From positions 1 through 5,577 of the forward strand of contig SLIO01000446.1 of assembly GCA_007135635.1 (NCBI GenBank): a stretch of DNA of 5,577 bases, in the 5' to 3' direction. This document shows positions 1 to 5,423 of the stretch, piece by piece. Source of the DNA: Methylomicrobium sp. (GTDB lineage: Bacteria > Pseudomonadota > Gammaproteobacteria > Methylococcales > Methylomonadaceae). The first letter of the stretch is position 1; the number at the start of each line of letters is the position of its first letter. The notes below the pieces were generated by a model, which made no database searches, was not told the origin of the DNA, and saw only the letters and a program-made list of their open reading frames with translations. Position numbers and translations under genes: made by a program.

Positions 1-668
1 CTTCCGGACAGGTTGGCAATGACAATACAGCAGTTATCCAGTTCCAGTGCCGCACTGAGCAAACAACTGATGGTGTAAGTCACTCTGTTGGCCAGGGTAC
101 CCTCGCCAAAAGCGATCGTGGCCGCATTGTCCAGATAAGGCGGTAATTCGTCGATCATGATCAACGTCGGCTCATTGCCGATGATTTCTTTCCATTTGGC
201 TTGATCGACGCTTTTGGGGCCGTCGATCCAATAAGGCTTGATTGCTTCCGCCTGGCCCAGTTGCGTCGCTATTTCACCCCAGATAAAGTTATCGGGATTG
301 TTGCGACCGTTGAAAGCAGCGATACGGGCTTTGCCAAAGCTGATGCGAGAGGTTAGATCGTTGGGGAGAATTTGGGAACGGAGTTCGGGATGTCGTGCCA
401 GCAGACCCAAGGCAATCATCATGTGAGTTTTACCACCCCCCATCGCTTGCGTCAGTTCAAAAACGGCCTGATCCGATTGCCCGGATAACCGCAGCATACC
501 TTCGCGAAACAGCTGATCCATGCCTTGCGTGATAAAGTTTCGGGCAAAAAATTCTTGTCCATCACCTTCGTCTTTAATCAGATCAGACAGATTTTCTATC
601 GCTTGACTCATCCGGTAATCCCGAATGATTGGATTAAATAAGCAAGCCTGTTTGACGGTTTTGATCAT
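1..668 (-). CDS. DUF499-family P-loop ATPase, N-terminal part (runs off the left edge)
   Basis: My translation of the minus strand gives 222 complete codons that stay open to the window edge; the C-terminal part is missing. A Walker A motif (QAMGGGKTH, residues 74-82, with K80 and T81) and a Walker B motif (TLIMIDE, residues 168-174, followed by LPPYL) are clear. Their spacing and the GGGKTH and IDEL..YL forms match what I know of DUF499 ATPases. A hydrophobic strand ending in N219 (IVIAN) could be the sensor strand. The start is ATG at 668, preceded by AAGGA ten bases upstream; an in-frame TAG lies further up with no other ATG between. Known of the family: DUF499 ATPases occur with DUF1156 methylases and helicases in anti-phage (Hma-like) loci. 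Inference: this is a defence-island gene whose partners, if present, lie left of position 1. Full-length family members are much longer, so this is a window cut, not visible decay. Confidence 0.85.
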   Translation of the reverse strand, partial: MIKTVKQACLFNPIIRDYRMSQAIENLSDLIKDEGDGQEFFARNFITQGMDQLFREGMLRLSGQSDQAVFELTQAMGGGKTHMMIALGLLARHPELRSQILPNDLTSRISFGKARIAAFNGRNNPDNFIWGEIATQLGQAEAIKPYWIDGPKSVDQAKWKEIIGNEPTLIMIDELPPYLDNAATIAFGEGTLANRVTYTISCLLSAALELDNCCIVIANLSG

Positions 669-788
669 GCTCCCTGGGTCCTTATCTGATTTTCGATGCA
701 GTTGATGATATTGAGCGGTGATACTTGGACGGTATAGTTTACTAGCTAGCTCTTAAAAGAATGATTTTTATCTAACAATCATGAAAGC
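669..788. other. Intergenic leader upstream of the DUF499 ATPase gene
   Basis: This 120-base gap separates the 59-codon gene from the ATPase start. It holds the AAGGA ribosome-binding site (679-683, minus strand) and a short palindromic stretch (actagctagct, 741-751). It is AT-rich at 752-780. A minus-strand TTGTTA (773-778) lies 17 bases before TAAGAG, which is too poor a -10 hexamer to call a promoter. There is no strong hairpin with a T-run, so I cannot tell whether the ATPase is cotranscribed with the small genes upstream. Confidence 0.4.
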
Positions 789-968
789 TCAGCATCCCCC
801 GAAGTATACATTCGCCCAATAATCAAAATCACTGGAAGACGAATTTTCTTTCAAAGCCCCCAAGCCATCCAGCATTTGTGATGCTCGTTTAGGATTACCC
901 TGCAACTGGGCTGCGATGAAGCGTTGCTTGGCTTCTTCTGCCAAGACTTGTGTGGACAGTTCAAACAT
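789..968 (-). CDS. Small hypothetical protein, 59 aa
   Basis: An ATG at 968 opens 59 codons ending in TGA (789-791). The start lies 13 bases after the stop of the 86-codon gene on the same strand. No good Shine-Dalgarno sequence is visible (CTCTGCTAACTG precedes the ATG), so translational coupling to the upstream gene is likely. An in-frame TAA two codons upstream fixes the start. The protein has a probably helical, charged first half (AEEAKQRFIAAQLQGNPKRA, residues 10-29), a serine run (S43-S46) and an aromatic C-terminus (DFDYWANVYFGGC). It has no signal peptide, membrane segment or motif I recognise. It could be a small accessory protein of the ATPase locus, or a remnant of a longer gene; the composition looks like real coding sequence, but there is no family evidence. 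Confidence 0.55.
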   Translation of the reverse strand: MFELSTQVLAEEAKQRFIAAQLQGNPKRASQMLDGLGALKENSSSSDFDYWANVYFGGC

Positions 969-981
969 CAGTTAGCAGAGG

Positions 982-1242
982 TTAACGCTGCTGCCGCCAA
1001 CGGTAATACACTTTCCCGTCATCGCATTGCCAACTCAAGCGTTGACTTCCACTGTCGTTGATAAACGGCTGGCAATCGTGATCGACTTTAAATTGCTCCC
1101 ATTCGCCGTCGTCGATATTGGCACTCAGGTAAGCACCGATTAATTTGATAATGGCTATGCTGAATAATAGCCCGACGAAGGTAGCAGCTAAGTTGTGTTT
1201 CAGCGACAGTATGATTTTTGCGGTCTTTTCCGATAATGACAT
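982..1242 (-). CDS. Small single-span membrane protein with periplasmic Cys pair, 86 aa
   Basis: The ATG at 1242 has a strong ribosome-binding site (AGAGGAAG, complement of 1249-1256) six bases upstream, so this start is well supported. Residues 1-17 are polar and lysine-bearing; residues 18-41 (from AAATFVG-like text to GAYLS) form one hydrophobic span; residues 42-86 are polar, with two cysteines (C57 and C73). The N-terminal lysines K6, K9 and K15 suggest the tail faces the periplasm, where the cysteines could form a disulfide. The tail, with an HDC motif and WQCDDGKVYYRWR, resembles small membrane proteins I recall from accessory regions of many proteobacteria, none with a known function. 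It is followed after 13 bases by the 59-codon gene, so the two probably form an operon. Confidence 0.7.
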   Translation of the reverse strand: MSLSEKTAKIILSLKHNLAATFVGLLFSIAIIKLIGAYLSANIDDGEWEQFKVDHDCQPFINDSGSQRLSWQCDDGKVYYRWRQQR

Positions 1243-1299
1243 GGCAGACTTCCTCTACGGTTATCAAAGATGAATTATACCCATCGCAGATCAAAATCC

Positions 1300-1396
1300 G
1301 GCACCAGGGTGTCCGTCAAAGGACGCCGTGAATACATCCCTGTAGGCTCTATGCCAGCTCCATGCTGGCAAAGCCTTTGCCACACACCCTGGCGCC
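1300..1396. repeat. Intergenic nested palindromic repeat (methanotroph-type dispersed repeat)
   Basis: The outer arms 1300-1312 and 1384-1396 are inverted copies with 12 of 13 bases matching (ggcaccagggtgt against acaccctggcgcc). Inside are caaagg/cctttg (1317-1322, 1374-1379), aggct/agcct (1344-1348, 1372-1376) and a tight hairpin tgccagc/gctggca (1352-1358, 1364-1370, 5-base loop). Nested arms sharing one centre indicate a mobile or folded intergenic element, not coding sequence. The wording (ggacgccgtgaatacatccc, then a tip hairpin) recalls dispersed repeats of Methylococcales genomes; that resemblance is from memory. It sits between two same-strand genes and may act as a transcription attenuator or an mRNA stabiliser. 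Confidence 0.75.
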
Positions 1397-1428
1397 TCCT
1401 CAGGCACTGCCGAAATTTGAAGTGCGAA

Positions 1429-1465
1429 AGGTATATTTTTGCTCATCTATACCTGTTAGGTTTTT
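1429..1465 (+). terminator. Weak hairpin followed by a T-run
   Basis: Arms aggtata (1429-1435) and tatacct (1448-1454) can pair with a 12-base loop, and five T residues follow at 1461-1465 on the plus strand. The stem is AT-rich, the gap before the T-run is long, and no plus-strand gene ends here. On the minus strand it lies 20 bases beyond the stop of the coiled-coil gene, where it could be a weak 3' hairpin, preceded rather than followed by the U-run. Low-confidence call. Confidence 0.2.
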
Positions 1466-1474
1466 GACGTTGCT

Positions 1475-2842
1475 TTATTCGGGCTCCGAATTCAACGGCA
1501 GCTCCCGTGGTGCTGGGTCGGTGGACTGCTTGGCTTTTCTCGCGGCCTGTATCATTTCGTTGCGCCGTTTCTCGAGTACCAGTAGCTCGATATCCCTGCG
1601 TAAATATTCGGAAGTTTCCTGAGTGGCTTCATAGCGTTTTTTCTGCTCCTCGATCTGCATCGCCAGTTCCATTTCCTTCAGGCGGCTTTCGTGGTGCAGC
1701 CTTTCCGCATGCAGCTTTTCCTGCAATGTCTGAGCTTCTGATTGTTTCTGCGCGGCCAGAGCCATTTCCGCTTCGGATTCGATTTTTTTTAGGCGTTGTT
1801 CCTGTTTGAGCTTTTCTTGTTGCATACGCTCTTTTGCGGCGTTCCATTGCGCTTGTTGTTCCTCATACTGCTTGAGTTCGGCGGCGAGTTCCTTTTCTTT
1901 AAGTAACTGCTGATGCTTTAACTTTTCTTCTTGTAGTCGTTGCTCGGTTTCAAGTTGTTTGGCCAGTTGTTGGCTTTGTGTTTCTCGTTGCGTTTCCTGT
2001 TCGAGTTCCTGAAGGCGGGCTTGATGCCGGACTCGTTCCATGTAGAGACGTTCTTCCAGGCTGAATTGTTCGGTTATTTGTCGTTCTTGCTCCTTTAGCA
2101 AGCGTAAATTGGATTCGGCCTCAAGTGCTTGTTCCTTGATTTTCAATTCCGTTTCCCGATTTCGTTTTTCAATAAGGAGGCGTTCTTGTTCTTCTTGTTG
2201 GCGCAGGTTTTCCCGGTTTTGACGTTCGTTGAACTCGAAGTTTTTCTTTTGGATTTTTAAATAAATATCTTCTCGAGCAAAGCTATTATTCAGGTTCTGC
2301 GATTGAGCGACATCGGCAAAAGACGGCTGTATCGAGCATAACGCACGACACTGAATATGTTGAGTAATTAGTGTTTCGTTGATTTGTGTTTGAATGCGTT
2401 TTTCGATCGGCGCTAGACCGGATTCTATCCATTGGCCGTCATCGAGCTTTTTAATTTCCTGGTCGATGACATCGTGAACCAGGCTTTCATATGCTTTTTT
2501 AATATAGCGGTTGATCTCGGGCAAGGTCTCAAGATGTGCTATTGCATAGTGAATCGAGGCCTGAAAATGAATCGTTAGATTGATCTCGAGTATACAGAAA
2601 CCGCCGTAGAGTTCCACATGACACTTCAGTGACCAGTCTTCGATCGGTAGTTGATAGATCCGATGATAAAAACGGGGTGTAAAAACTCTGGGACGGGGGA
2701 AAGCTTTCTGATAAGGGCCTAGTTTTGCGACGACCAAGCGTCGGCTGCCGTCGAAACCCGGGTCCCAAGTTTCATCCAGGTCATTCGCTTCGCTGGCGAT
2801 ATCGGCTAGCCAAAGGTCCAGAGGCGATTTATTGCTGTTCAT
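1475..2842 (-). CDS. SPFH-like N-terminal domain plus long coiled-coil protein, 455 aa
   Basis: The ATG at 2842 lies inside the end of the upstream membrane-protein gene, which overlaps it by 14 bases; there is no separate ribosome-binding site, so coupled translation is likely. Residues 1-70 have no recognised motif. Residues 72-180 alternate strands and helices (HVELYGGFCILEINLTIHF, then PIEKRIQTQINETLITQHIQ, then CRALCSIQPSF), a pattern like the later half of SPFH/band-7 domains such as flotillin; this is my fold guess and not a family match. Residues 190-435 are an almost unbroken charged coiled coil rich in Glu, Gln, Arg and Lys, containing a 37-residue repeat. Residues 436-455 are a Pro-bearing tail. 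There is no signal peptide or membrane span, so it is predicted cytoplasmic, probably docking on the membrane through its operon partner. TolA-like or generic coiled-coil hits would be compositional. Function unknown. Confidence 0.9.
   Translation of the reverse strand: MNSNKSPLDLWLADIASEANDLDETWDPGFDGSRRLVVAKLGPYQKAFPRPRVFTPRFYHRIYQLPIEDWSLKCHVELYGGFCILEINLTIHFQASIHYAIAHLETLPEINRYIKKAYESLVHDVIDQEIKKLDDGQWIESGLAPIEKRIQTQINETLITQHIQCRALCSIQPSFADVAQSQNLNNSFAREDIYLKIQKKNFEFNERQNRENLRQQEEQERLLIEKRNRETELKIKEQALEAESNLRLLKEQERQITEQFSLEERLYMERVRHQARLQELEQETQRETQSQQLAKQLETEQRLQEEKLKHQQLLKEKELAAELKQYEEQQAQWNAAKERMQQEKLKQEQRLKKIESEAEMALAAQKQSEAQTLQEKLHAERLHHESRLKEMELAMQIEEQKKRYEATQETSEYLRRDIELLVLEKRRNEMIQAARKAKQSTDPAPRELPLNSEPE
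1595..2149 (-). repeat. Tandem 37-residue (111-base) repeats in the coiled-coil gene
   Basis: Related blocks begin at E269, E306, E343 and E380, spaced exactly 37 residues apart: ERVRHQARLQELE, EKLKHQQLLKEKE, EKLKQEQRLKKIE and ERLHHESRLKEME. Each is preceded by a similar Arg/Lys-Leu-Gln-rich end. A weaker fifth copy starts at E232 (ELKIKEQALEAE). Thirty-seven is not a multiple of seven, so a simple heptad cannot stay in register between units without a stutter. The copies have diverged in DNA sequence, suggesting old internal duplication kept by selection on length or surface. Confidence 0.75.
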
Positions 2843-4115
2843 GGGCGACGGGTTCGGTATTCATCGTTACAGGTTCTGCGCGTCCGGATTGCTCCTTGAT
2901 TATTTGCAGTTTATCGCCCAGCTTTTCGGCAATCAACGGATAAAGCGTTGGTGCGAATTCTACGGTACGGTCATCGACTTTGCGCAAAAAGCCCCTGCTG
3001 AGTAATAGGCCGACCGCAAACATTCGCGGCCAGTCAATGTAGCGTTTGGCTTTTTCGATTTCGGTTTTTTCTATAATCATTTCCAGTGCATCGTTTTCGT
3101 TGATGCGGAATTGCGTGAACTGCCTAAGGCATTCGAAAACTAACTCTTCCTCTTGTTCGGTCAGCGGGCCGGGAGCTGTGAATTCCAAGCGGTAGGAGAG
3201 CAGCACAGTAAAAAAGTCGACCATGCCTGCGCACACCAAGGCAAACGTCGAAAAGCCCGTCCACATTGCAAAAGATGGTTTGATGCCTTGAATGTATTGT
3301 GAGTAAGGCATCAATACCGGCGCAGCGGGCAGGTTTGTGTTGAATTTGGCAACTTGCTGATTGAATTGCAATTGAACCGCCTGCAAGCCGCCCGATACTT
3401 GTTGATAAATTTCCCGAATAGATTCGGAATCCTGGTCAAGTTGGTTTAGATTGGTTTGTAGTGCGCCGATTTTGGCGTCGAGTAGCGTAAGTTGCTCTTC
3501 GAGACCTTCCAATTCGGATTTTTTGTTTTGAAAAAGTTCGTTATAGTGCCGCCAAATTCGGCCTTCACCGATTTGATTTCTCAATGATGGAGGAATTTCG
3601 GGATGTGTGCCGAAATAGGCTTGAGTGACTTGCTTATTCAGTTGATCGACCTCAAGCCGCTCTTTCGCCAGCAATTCACCTTTGATGGCGATGATATTGG
3701 TTAAATAATCCTCGACTTGATTGCGAACTTTGTTAAGGCGTTGGATGTGAATCGTGTCTTGCTCGGAGATTTCATAAAATTTGAAATAAGAAAACGACAC
3801 CGATGCTCCCAATGCAATCAATAGCGAGGCGAATACGCTGAAATAACGCAATCGATTGGCGCGCCAATGAATCCCTGCAATTTCGAATGAGCAGATTACG
3901 ATGATCGATTGAATCGCGACCGTGATAATGAGCGCGATCCAGGGTGTGATGAAATGCGACATGCCGTAATAAGTCGTAAACCCGGAAGCCAAACTGAGGG
4001 CGAGAACGATTGGGATGGTCCATATTCGCATCAGACTCACGAATAGGGTTTGAATGATGTTGATCAGACGTCCCAGGCCGCCGCTTTTCATTTTTATAAT
4101 TATTCGGTTGTCCAT
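2829..4115 (-). CDS. Four-span inner-membrane protein with periplasmic coiled coil, 428 aa
   Basis: Hydrophobic segments at about residues 31-51, 57-79, 91-113 and 283-307 predict four membrane spans. Basic residues before the first span (K8, K10, R16, R30) and between the second and third (HWRANRLR) place both on the cytoplasmic side. Residues 114-282 are then periplasmic and include a coiled-coil-like stretch (about 117-258) rich in Gln, Leu and Glu. Residues 308-428 are cytoplasmic; the part around 362-405 (RMFAVGLLLSRGFLRKVDD, then FAPTLYPLIAEKL) could be a winged-helix fold. The motif GFTTYYGMSHF with the following IQ-containing span is reminiscent of uncharacterised membrane/coiled-coil proteins, with a layout broadly like DUF4407. 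The start at 4115 has no clear ribosome-binding site; M9 is an alternative. The stop TAA overlaps the next gene's ATG by 14 bases, so the pair is an operon. Function unknown. Confidence 0.9.
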   Translation of the reverse strand: MDNRIIIKMKSGGLGRLINIIQTLFVSLMRIWTIPIVLALSLASGFTTYYGMSHFITPWIALIITVAIQSIIVICSFEIAGIHWRANRLRYFSVFASLLIALGASVSFSYFKFYEISEQDTIHIQRLNKVRNQVEDYLTNIIAIKGELLAKERLEVDQLNKQVTQAYFGTHPEIPPSLRNQIGEGRIWRHYNELFQNKKSELEGLEEQLTLLDAKIGALQTNLNQLDQDSESIREIYQQVSGGLQAVQLQFNQQVAKFNTNLPAAPVLMPYSQYIQGIKPSFAMWTGFSTFALVCAGMVDFFTVLLSYRLEFTAPGPLTEQEEELVFECLRQFTQFRINENDALEMIIEKTEIEKAKRYIDWPRMFAVGLLLSRGFLRKVDDRTVEFAPTLYPLIAEKLGDKLQIIKEQSGRAEPVTMNTEPVAHEQQ

Positions 4116-4169
4116 CGTCTGACTTTATGTTGTTATTCGAGTAAGCGTAATCCTAAAAAATCAGCTGGA

Positions 4170-4247
4170 GCGCTTGGAATCCGTTCGTGCTGAGCCCTTC
4201 GGCTGCGCTCAGGAGAGCCTTGTCGAAGTATGAGCGAATCCAAGCGC
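4170..4247. repeat. First inner palindromic repeat (GTTCG..CTGAGC..GTCGAAG family)
   Basis: Arms gcgcttgga (4170-4178) and tccaagcgc (4239-4247) are perfect inverted copies. They flank a core reading gttcgtgctgagc (4183-4195) and cttgtcgaag (4219-4228), a widely dispersed bacterial intergenic palindrome as I recall it. Between these, tgagc/gctca (4191-4195, 4207-4211) forms a further small hairpin. Confidence 0.7.
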
Positions 4248-4258
4248 CACCCATTGGA

Positions 4259-4322
4259 TGAGCATTCTAAATCCCGCCCACCCTTCGACTAGGCTCAGGG
4301 CGAACGGGATTTAGAATGCTCA
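4259..4322. repeat. Second inner palindromic repeat with perfect 18-bp stem
   Basis: Left arm 4259-4276 (tgagcattctaaatcccg) and right arm 4305-4322 are exact reverse complements over 18 bases, with a 28-base loop. The loop, read on the minus strand, gives gttcgccctgagcctagtcg, so it carries the same core family as the neighbouring repeat but in the opposite orientation. Confidence 0.85.
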
Positions 4323-4450
4323 ACTGATTTTTAGCGTTATTGCGGAAATTAGCAAGATTAAAAAAATTCTGCTAATAGTATCACATTGAATTTAAATAGT
4401 TTCTATTGAAAATAATCAAGCGGTTGTCTTTGTCCCGGCAGATGCGGGGG

Positions 4451-4470
4451 GCGGTTTAACCGCATATTAT
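4451..4470 (+). promoter_or_regulatory. Dyad next to a -10-like hexamer, upstream of the dehydrogenase gene
   Basis: gcggtt-t-aaccgc (4451-4463) is a perfect 6+6 dyad around one base. It is followed immediately by TATTAT (4465-4470), which differs from the -10 consensus at one position and lies about 30 bases before the dehydrogenase start. No good -35 hexamer is found 16-18 bases upstream. That would suit an activator- or repressor-controlled promoter, but chance cannot be excluded. Confidence 0.3.
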
Positions 4471-4499
4471 GACGTGTTTTAATTTACCGAGTGTCAATC

Positions 4500-5423
4500 A
4501 TGAAAATAGCCATAATCGGAGCCGGGCATGTCGGTTCGTCGTTAGCGTATGCGTTGGTGTTGAAGGGTTTGGGCAATCATTTGTTGCTGGTTAATCGCGA
4601 CGCTACCAAAGCGATGGGCAATGCATTGGATCTGCAGCATACCTTGGCTTTTTGTGAGCGGCCGATGCAAATCGAGGGCGGCCCGCTTGAAGAGGCGGTA
4701 GGCTGCGATATCGTCGCGATAACCGCTTCGGCACCGATGGCAAAAGGTATGAGTTCTCGTATGGAATTAGGCAAAGCCAATGTCGAGTTGTTTAAATCGT
4801 TGATTCCAATGCTGGTTAAAAATAATCCTGAGGCTGTTTTTATCATTATCACCAACCCGGTCGATGTAATGACCTGCTGTGCTAAGCGGCTTTCGGGATT
4901 GCCGTCGTCAAAAATCGTCGGCATCGGCACGCTGGTCGACTCGGCGCGTTTCAGAACCTTATTGTCGAAGGCCGAACAGATTCACCCCGACGATTTAAGA
5001 GCCTATATTCTTGGCGAACACGGACCAAATCAATTTCCGGTATTCAGTCATGCTTCGACCGGCGGCGAACCGATAACCGATAGTCCGAGGCATAGAGAAA
5101 TTTTTGAAGAGGTCAACAAGGCCGGTTTCGAAGTCTATCAATTGAAAGGCTATACCAATTTCGCAATTGCTTCGGCCGCTTGCGAAGTGATCAGAACCAT
5201 CGTTCATGACGAACACCGAACAATGCCGTTGAGTACTTGTTTTAGTGATTGGCAAGGCGTCAAAGACAATTGCTTCAGTATTCCGGTAGTATTGGGCCGG
5301 TCCGGCATCATTCGTTATTTGCAGCCCGATTTGAACGAAATAGAGCACGCTGCGTTGGAGAATACGGCAAGAACGGTCCGAGCCAATATCGATAGTTTGT
5401 TACCTGGGGGAGATGAGGTTTAG
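4500..5423 (+). CDS. Lactate/malate dehydrogenase family protein, 307 aa
   Basis: Cytoplasmic NAD(P)-dependent 2-hydroxyacid dehydrogenase of the LDH/MDH superfamily, interconverting a 2-oxoacid and its L-2-hydroxyacid. Visible residues: Rossmann loop GAGHVG (7-12), R87 (like Arg109 of LDH), N120 in TNPVDV, D147 and R150 in VDSARFR (Asp168, Arg171), catalytic H174 in GEHG (His195) and T219 in KGYTNFAIA (Thr246). All catalytic positions are intact, and the length is normal for the family. Odd: the acidic residue usual at the end of the second strand is N32, followed by R33, and the position that distinguishes lactate (Gln) from malate (Arg) enzymes is A81 in my alignment, so the substrate cannot be assigned. 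I prefer ATG at 4500 to GTG at 4491: it gives the standard MKIAIIGAGHVG N-terminus and has a GAG eight bases upstream. The gene is alone on the plus strand, divergent from its neighbours. Confidence 0.93.
   Translation: MKIAIIGAGHVGSSLAYALVLKGLGNHLLLVNRDATKAMGNALDLQHTLAFCERPMQIEGGPLEEAVGCDIVAITASAPMAKGMSSRMELGKANVELFKSLIPMLVKNNPEAVFIIITNPVDVMTCCAKRLSGLPSSKIVGIGTLVDSARFRTLLSKAEQIHPDDLRAYILGEHGPNQFPVFSHASTGGEPITDSPRHREIFEEVNKAGFEVYQLKGYTNFAIASAACEVIRTIVHDEHRTMPLSTCFSDWQGVKDNCFSIPVVLGRSGIIRYLQPDLNEIEHAALENTARTVRANIDSLLPGGDEV

Larger units (their letters stand above)
4153..4334. repeat. Composite nested inverted repeat of about 180 bases
   Basis: Outer arms ctaaaaaatcagctg (4153-4167) and caactgatttttag (4321-4334) are inverted copies apart from one substitution and one A-run length difference. 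They enclose two separate hairpins (4170-4247 and 4259-4322). The right outer arm and the right hairpin share 4321-4322, so the boundaries are tightly packed. On one strand the whole can fold as a three-way junction. It encodes nothing obvious. Best read as a small non-autonomous repeat element, or two repeats captured inside a third. Confidence 0.75.
4116..4499. other. Divergent intergenic region
   Basis: This 384-base gap separates the minus-strand membrane-protein gene from the plus-strand dehydrogenase gene. Its left half holds the composite palindrome, which leaves only about 37 bases for a promoter of the membrane-protein gene. Its right half (4335-4499) is AT-rich up to about 4410, then holds a G-rich stretch, a short dyad and a TATTAT hexamer upstream of the dehydrogenase. 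I see no open reading frame of note. Confidence 0.6.

Noticed and set aside
238..426. Plus-strand 62-codon open frame
   Set aside because: Lies entirely antisense to the DUF499 ATPase, whose Walker motifs show the minus strand is coding.
1270..1467. Plus-strand 65-codon open frame
   Set aside because: Built mostly from the nested palindromic repeat; no ribosome-binding site and no protein-like pattern.
1507..1847. Open frames on both strands overlapping the coiled-coil gene
   Set aside because: Shadows produced by the biased Glu/Gln/Arg codons of the coiled-coil region; no separate starts or motifs.
2829..4115. ZorA, MotA or NfeD identity for the membrane protein
   Set aside because: The span order and large loop after the third span do not fit these families, and no signature motif of them is seen.
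4491..4499. GTG at 4491 as the dehydrogenase start
   Set aside because: No ribosome-binding site before it; ATG at 4500 gives the normal N-terminus for the family.
4577..5348. Two minus-strand 117-codon open frames
   Set aside because: Antisense to the dehydrogenase gene, whose frame carries every catalytic motif.
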